Of a stretch of DNA of 17,844 nt, positions 14,153 through 17,844 are shown in pieces; positions within the stretch are counted from its first letter, which is position 1, and each line of letters begins with the position of its first letter. The DNA comes from CAWBRT01 sp050015355 (lineage in GTDB: Bacteria; Acidobacteriota; Terriglobia; Terriglobales; Acidobacteriaceae), in the NCBI GenBank assembly GCA_050015355.1, contig JBEKBO010000094.1, positions 1 through 17,844 on the forward strand. Reading direction: 5' to 3'. The position numbers and the translations under genes were made by a program. The notes below the pieces were generated by a model. The model saw only the letters and a list, made by a program, of their open reading frames with translations. It searched no databases and was not told where the DNA came from.

Positions 14153-16147
14153 ATGATGGCCAGATCAGCACGATTCTACGACCGAAAGACCCGAGCTCGC
14201 AGCCGGGGCCGTTCCACATCCCTTGCAGCCCGCAACGACAAGGGTGTTGCGCTGCTCATCAGTCTTATGCTGCTGACCCTGATGAGCGTCATGAGCGTGG
14301 TCATGGTAATGACCGTCAGCCCGGATATGCTGATCAATGGATATTACGGCAACTTCCGGGGATCGTTTTACGCCGCCGATTCCGGTTTGAACATGGCGCG
14401 GCAGCAACTGATCAATCAGATCCAAACCCAACTGAACGTGACTCCCTGTACGGGATGGGGCGGCACTGGAGGTTGCACGAATACGCCGCTCAGCGCCTCG
14501 AACGCGACTACGGTTATGAACAATGTGCTGGCAACCACCGGCGGTTATGGCGGCCTCACCTCTTTGAACATGGGACAAGCAGCGAACTCATGGCCGGGAA
14601 GCTTCCAAATCCTCGCCACCAACAACAGCACTACGAATACCTGCGTCAGCACATTTACGCTTCCGAACAACCCGGTCGGGAACACACCGAATTCTCAGGG
14701 GCAGATAACCCAATATACCTACACGTTCAACTATCAGCTCTGTTCCCTTGGGCGAGCCCTGGGCTCGCAACAGGTTTACACGTCGGAGAACGGATATATC
14801 AGCCTGACTGTCCAGGCAAATACGACAACCACGCAGCAAACGACGGTTTCCTTCTCGTCATTTGGCGCTTTCATCAACAACTATCCGCCTTGCACGGGTG
14901 CGCTGGTTCCCGGCACCATGGAAGGCCCCATGTTTACCAATGGCGCGTGGCAGTTTGGAAACAACGGCGCTTACATCTTTACGGACCCCGTCGGTCAAGC
15001 CAACGCCAAAGCCGATTACTATTGCGGCAGCAGTTGCAATCAGTCGGCAGCGTCTAGTTATTCGAGCGGGTCGTGTAAAATCGCGCCGACCTTCCCGCAA
15101 GGCTTGCAACTGGGGCAGGCTGCTGTTGCGCTGCCGCCTAACGACTTCAGCCAGCAATGGGCAGTGATCGACGGGAAAGGTTGCGGTGAAGGCAGCAGCA
15201 CATGCAACGTCAGCGCGCCGCCGTCCCCCGCCAATTCAGACCTCCATGCCGCGCTCATGGATATAAACAAAAACGCCTATCCTTCAAATGGCGCCAGCAC
15301 GGGAGTTTTTCTTCCGTATTCGTGCGTCGGAAGCGCGTGCACGATGAACGGCGGCGGAATCTACGTGGAGGGTAATGCGACTGTTGTATTGTCGCCTTCA
15401 ACCGATGGCAGCGGCAATCTGACCCAGGTCTATACGATTACACAGGGCAGCACGACGACTACGATCACAACCAACCCCACTGCCAACACCACAACTATAA
15501 GTTCCGGCAGCACGAATAGGGTTTTGACTGGCGTACCCATGAACAAGCTTCTTGCCACGCCCACGCCAGCCACAATGCTCTATGTGGACGGGACGGTTAA
15601 CCTCAGCGGACCGACAGGCCAGTCAAATCAGGGCCAACCCGCGATCCAGGACGGCTCGCAAGTCACGGTCGCGGCCGGCGGCAACGTCAATATCACCGGC
15701 GACATTGTCTACAAGCATGAGCCGGTCACGATGGATACATCCAATACTCTGATCCCTGCGAACGACACCAACCAGGTGCTCGGCATCTTCACGGCCAACG
15801 GCAACATCAACCTGAGCAGCCCCTATTCGAATAAAAATCTGCAAGTCGATGGTGCCCTTGCGGCCGTCGGGCAGAATTGCGCCTCAAACTCGTGCGGGTT
15901 CACCGTCTCCGGCTCCATCAATACCTTCAACAACGTCGGCGGCCAAATTCAAAGCAATATTTTCAGCGCCAACATGCAAACGGAAAACACTTACTTCGAC
16001 CGCCGGTTTACATCCAAGCCCGGGTTTGCCCCGCCTTGGTTTCCCTCAACCTCGGTACCGCTGAGCGATATCACCAATGCGTTGCCACCGACTATTCCCA
16101 ATCCTCCCACCATAACCCGTATGAGCTGGAGCACCACGCCACAGTAA
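14153..16147 (+). CDS. PilX-like pilus assembly protein with large extracellular domain (DUF4900-like)
   Basis: This 664-residue protein has a basic leader to about residue 30, then DKGVALLISLMLLTLMSVMS. That is one TM helix (31-54) typical of the PilX N-terminal domain, followed by the conserved GNFRGSFYAADSGLNMARQQL (67-86 region). The helix lacks the Glu5 found in major pilins, as is common in PilX. From about 95 to 664 it is a Thr/Asn/Ser/Gly-rich passenger with 14 or so cysteines. Repeated short beta-type stretches (YVDGTVNLSG, VAAGGNVNITGDIVY, NVGGQIQSNIF) suggest a beta-helix or DUF4900-like domain. Classical PilX is only about 170-200 residues. ATG 14153 has GAGGTGG about 4 nt upstream; ATG 14156 is possible. 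It is the last pilin gene and is followed by a weak hairpin. Confidence 0.85.
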   Translation: MMARSARFYDRKTRARSRGRSTSLAARNDKGVALLISLMLLTLMSVMSVVMVMTVSPDMLINGYYGNFRGSFYAADSGLNMARQQLINQIQTQLNVTPCTGWGGTGGCTNTPLSASNATTVMNNVLATTGGYGGLTSLNMGQAANSWPGSFQILATNNSTTNTCVSTFTLPNNPVGNTPNSQGQITQYTYTFNYQLCSLGRALGSQQVYTSENGYISLTVQANTTTTQQTTVSFSSFGAFINNYPPCTGALVPGTMEGPMFTNGAWQFGNNGAYIFTDPVGQANAKADYYCGSSCNQSAASSYSSGSCKIAPTFPQGLQLGQAAVALPPNDFSQQWAVIDGKGCGEGSSTCNVSAPPSPANSDLHAALMDINKNAYPSNGASTGVFLPYSCVGSACTMNGGGIYVEGNATVVLSPSTDGSGNLTQVYTITQGSTTTTITTNPTANTTTISSGSTNRVLTGVPMNKLLATPTPATMLYVDGTVNLSGPTGQSNQGQPAIQDGSQVTVAAGGNVNITGDIVYKHEPVTMDTSNTLIPANDTNQVLGIFTANGNINLSSPYSNKNLQVDGALAAVGQNCASNSCGFTVSGSINTFNNVGGQIQSNIFSANMQTENTYFDRRFTSKPGFAPPWFPSTSVPLSDITNALPPTIPNPPTITRMSWSTTPQ

Positions 16148-16354
16148 GCGGCGGGCTATTGACCATCCGTCCGAGGGCGGGCCTAGCTAACCGCTTGGGC
16201 CCGCTTTGCCACTACGCGCCTGTGGAGTCTCAGCCCGCTGGGAATCGACTCTACGGGATGACCATGATGAAACTTCCGGCCGGCTTATGCGTAGCCGCCG
16301 CACCGGCGGAACTTCGCGTATCATCAAAACGTTAGGAGTGGGTTTCGGTTTCTC
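16148..16354. other. Intergenic region after the pilin operon
   Basis: GCGGGCC/GGCCCGC (16177-16183 with 16198-16204) forms a 7-bp stem with a 14-nt loop followed by only TTT, so it is at best a weak terminator. A second imperfect stem pairs TGGAGTC (16223-16229) with GACTCTA (16247-16253). No gene is seen. TAGGAG at 16333-16338 is 16 nt from the transporter start, too far for a normal ribosome site. Confidence 0.35.
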
Positions 16355-17548
16355 TTGGGAAAACCCGACAAGACGACCGTCGCGACCATGCTGGCCGGCA
16401 TGTGCACGTTTCTCAACATGTACAGCACCCAGCCATTGCTGCCGCTCTTGCGGGAGACTTTTCATGCCTCCGAGCTGGAAGTCAGTTTCACGGTAAGCGC
16501 GACCATTCTTGCCACTGCGCTCACCGCACCCATCATCGGCATGATTGCCGAGCGCCGCGGGCGCAAGAAAGTCATCGTACCTTCGCTGTTCCTGCTGACC
16601 ATTCCGACCGCTTTGGTGGCGACTTCCACCAGCTTGCGCGCACTCATCTTCTGGCGTTTCGCCCAGGGTCTTTTTGTACCGGGCGTCATCGCGGTTATGC
16701 TCGCCTACGTTAATGAGGAAAGGGCCGGACGCGGCGTGGGTCGCGCCATGTCTTCGTATATAACAGGAACCGTGATCGGTGGATTTCTCGGGCGCTTTAT
16801 CTCCGGGGTCGTCGCCACGCACTGGCATTGGCGCTCCGCCTTCCTGGTGCTCGCCGCTCTCAACCTGACAGGCGCGGTCATGGTCCGTGTCTGGCTTCCT
16901 CCGGCGAAGAATTTTGTGCGAGCCGAACACCTGCGGCAGGTTCTGGATCATGCTAAAGATCATCTGCGCAATCGGCGGCTGCTGGCTAACTTCGGCATGG
17001 GCTCTGCCGTGCTCCTGGCGCAGGTGGGATGCTTTACCTACGCCAATTTCTATCTCGCCGCCGCGCCTTTTCGTCTGAACTCGGCACAACTGGGCAGCAT
17101 CTTCTTTGTCTATCTGCTCGGAGTCGTCATCACACCCCAGTCGGGCCGGTTTCTCGATCGCTTCGGATTTCGCCACACCGCAGTGCTCTATTGCACCATG
17201 ATGATTGCCGGACTCCTGCTCACGTTGGTCAAATCGGTTCCGGTCGTCATCGTCGGTCTCGCCATTTTTTCTTCGGGTGTTTTTGTGGCACAGGCCTCAG
17301 CCACGGTGCAGACCGGCGCCATCGCAGGGCGCGCGCGCTCCTCTGCCGCCGGACTCTACGTGACGTTCTACTATCTGGGCGGAAGCGTGGGCGCCACCCT
17401 GACCGACTGGTTCTGGCACTGGGCGGCGTGGCCCGGTTGCGTCGCCCTATTGGGGGGAGTTTCGTTGGCGAGCTTGTGGCTCGCGCGCATCAGCAGCCGG
17501 CCCCGCGACCAACTCGACTCCTCGGAAATCGAACTGGTCGGCGATTGA
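16355..17548 (+). CDS. MFS transporter, YnfM-like 12-TM permease
   Basis: This 397-residue inner-membrane protein has twelve predicted TM helices. TM1 (MLAGMCTFLNMYSTQPLLP) resembles the YnfM/YgaY type. MFS motif A lies between TM2 and TM3: GMIAERRGRKK (62-72). A motif-C-like SYITGTVIGGFLGRFISG sits in TM5. The central loop (about 180-210) is basic. The equivalent A-like loop in the second half is QSGRFLDRFGFRHTA. Such permeases are usually proton-driven exporters of small molecules; the substrate cannot be told from sequence. The first usable start is TTG 16355; ATG 16388, 11 codons later, is possible, and neither has a good ribosome site. It is probably expressed separately from the pilin genes 207 bp upstream. 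No adjacent regulator is visible. Confidence 0.87.
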   Translation: MGKPDKTTVATMLAGMCTFLNMYSTQPLLPLLRETFHASELEVSFTVSATILATALTAPIIGMIAERRGRKKVIVPSLFLLTIPTALVATSTSLRALIFWRFAQGLFVPGVIAVMLAYVNEERAGRGVGRAMSSYITGTVIGGFLGRFISGVVATHWHWRSAFLVLAALNLTGAVMVRVWLPPAKNFVRAEHLRQVLDHAKDHLRNRRLLANFGMGSAVLLAQVGCFTYANFYLAAAPFRLNSAQLGSIFFVYLLGVVITPQSGRFLDRFGFRHTAVLYCTMMIAGLLLTLVKSVPVVIVGLAIFSSGVFVAQASATVQTGAIAGRARSSAAGLYVTFYYLGGSVGATLTDWFWHWAAWPGCVALLGGVSLASLWLARISSRPRDQLDSSEIELVGD

Positions 17549-17698
17549 ACCCGTTACCTGTTTCGGGCCAAGCGGTTCTGGAAGTGTGAGCGACGATTCG
17601 GGAGCTGAGAAAGTTTGCTCGATACTACGGTGTTTTTCGCGGCAACCACCGCGGCTCCTGCAATTTCATTCACAGAGAACCAATCGCCCCCTCTGCAA

Positions 17699-17844
17699 TC
17701 ACTCAAACAGGACGATGGTTATCCAGTACAGTCCTGTAGGGTATTTGGGGGTACGGGCGTAGCAGGCGCCCACGCTGAAGTGTCCAATGCCATTCAGCGT
17801 CGAGAGGCCCGCGACATTCGATGGCAACTGATTCGGGTCCACGG
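17699..17844 (-). CDS. CAP/SCP-domain-like protein, C-terminal end (partial)
   Basis: The minus-strand frame entering from the right edge gives 47 residues before TGA at 17699-17701. The visible part includes LNGIGHFSVGACYAR, then TGLYWITIVLFE. The closing order (HFxVG-x-CY, then G-x-YWIT-x-x-F) resembles the final strands of CAP (CRISP/antigen 5/PR-1, YkwD-type) secreted proteins. Identification rests on the tail only; the His/Glu cluster of the CAP cavity would be mostly outside the window. It is convergent with the MFS gene, with 150 bp between. No convincing terminator was found in that gap: CGCGG/CCGCG (17638-17653) has its T-run on the wrong side for this gene. Confidence 0.5.
   Translation of the reverse strand, partial: VDPNQLPSNVAGLSTLNGIGHFSVGACYARTPKYPTGLYWITIVLFE

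Noticed and set aside
14140..15057. 305-codon plus-strand ORF overlapping the start of the PilX-like gene
   Set aside because: It is in another frame from the PilX gene, starts with TTG, and has the His/Gln/Arg composition of an out-of-frame reading.
16187..17176. 329-codon minus-strand ORF opposite the MFS transporter
   Set aside because: It is antisense to a clear transporter, has a charged Gln/His/Arg/Gly-rich composition without domains, and is open only because of the GC-rich codon pattern of the plus-strand gene.
17638..17653. Hairpin CGCGG/CCGCG as a terminator between the MFS and CAP genes
   Set aside because: The T-run precedes the stem on the plus strand and becomes an A-run after it on the minus strand, so it fits neither direction.

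Overview
The window looks like a chromosomal segment of an Acidobacteriota member (Terriglobia/Koribacter-like). The basis is the gene types, the GC-rich coding DNA, and palindromic intergenic repeats of kinds I recall from such genomes (modules resembling TGTCATCCTGAG...GATCTGC and GGGCTAAAGCCC). That assignment is inference from memory, not a database match. No rRNA, complete tRNA, CRISPR array or phage module was seen.

Layout. Positions 2-100 hold the last 32 codons of an IS630-like transposase. Next comes a KdsC-like HAD phosphatase (205-819, +), whose stop codon lies inside a 135-bp inverted-repeat element (816-950). Three genes then run leftward on the minus strand: prolyl-tRNA synthetase proS (6281 to 4485), a small membrane-anchored protein 13 bp behind it (4471 to 4130), and, after a 272-bp gap, a bifunctional PBP1B-type peptidoglycan synthase (3857 to 1191). 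A repeat with a nested hairpin module (6404-6472) separates proS from an alkyltransferase-like protein (6594-6989, +), in which the MGMT active-site cysteine is replaced by tryptophan.

Positions 7281-9020 carry four small or uncharacterised genes: two membrane proteins on the plus strand (the second with zinc-ribbon cysteines) and two small minus-strand proteins. A strong minus-strand terminator (9119-9159) and a second palindromic repeat (9230-9432) follow. Next is a minus-strand secreted, probably lipid-anchored GH71/GH99-like glycosidase (10872 to 9430); its Shine-Dalgarno sequence is wholly enclosed in a 14-bp hairpin.

From about 11.7 to 16.1 kb there is a tightly packed plus-strand minor-pilin operon: FimT/GspH-like, PilV-like, PilW-like and a 664-residue PilX-like protein with a large extracellular part. 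An operator-like repeat pair lies upstream. No PilY1, major pilin or assembly ATPase is present. A 12-TM MFS transporter (16355-17548, +) and the 3' end of a minus-strand CAP-domain-like protein (17699-17844) close the window.

Functional themes are the cell envelope (KDO phosphatase, murein synthase, type IV minor pilins, secreted glycosidase, transporter), translation (proS) and DNA-damage recognition (ATL). The least explained material is the set of structured intergenic repeats, in particular one hairpin module nested in two unrelated repeats, and the sequestered ribosome-binding site of the glycosidase gene.
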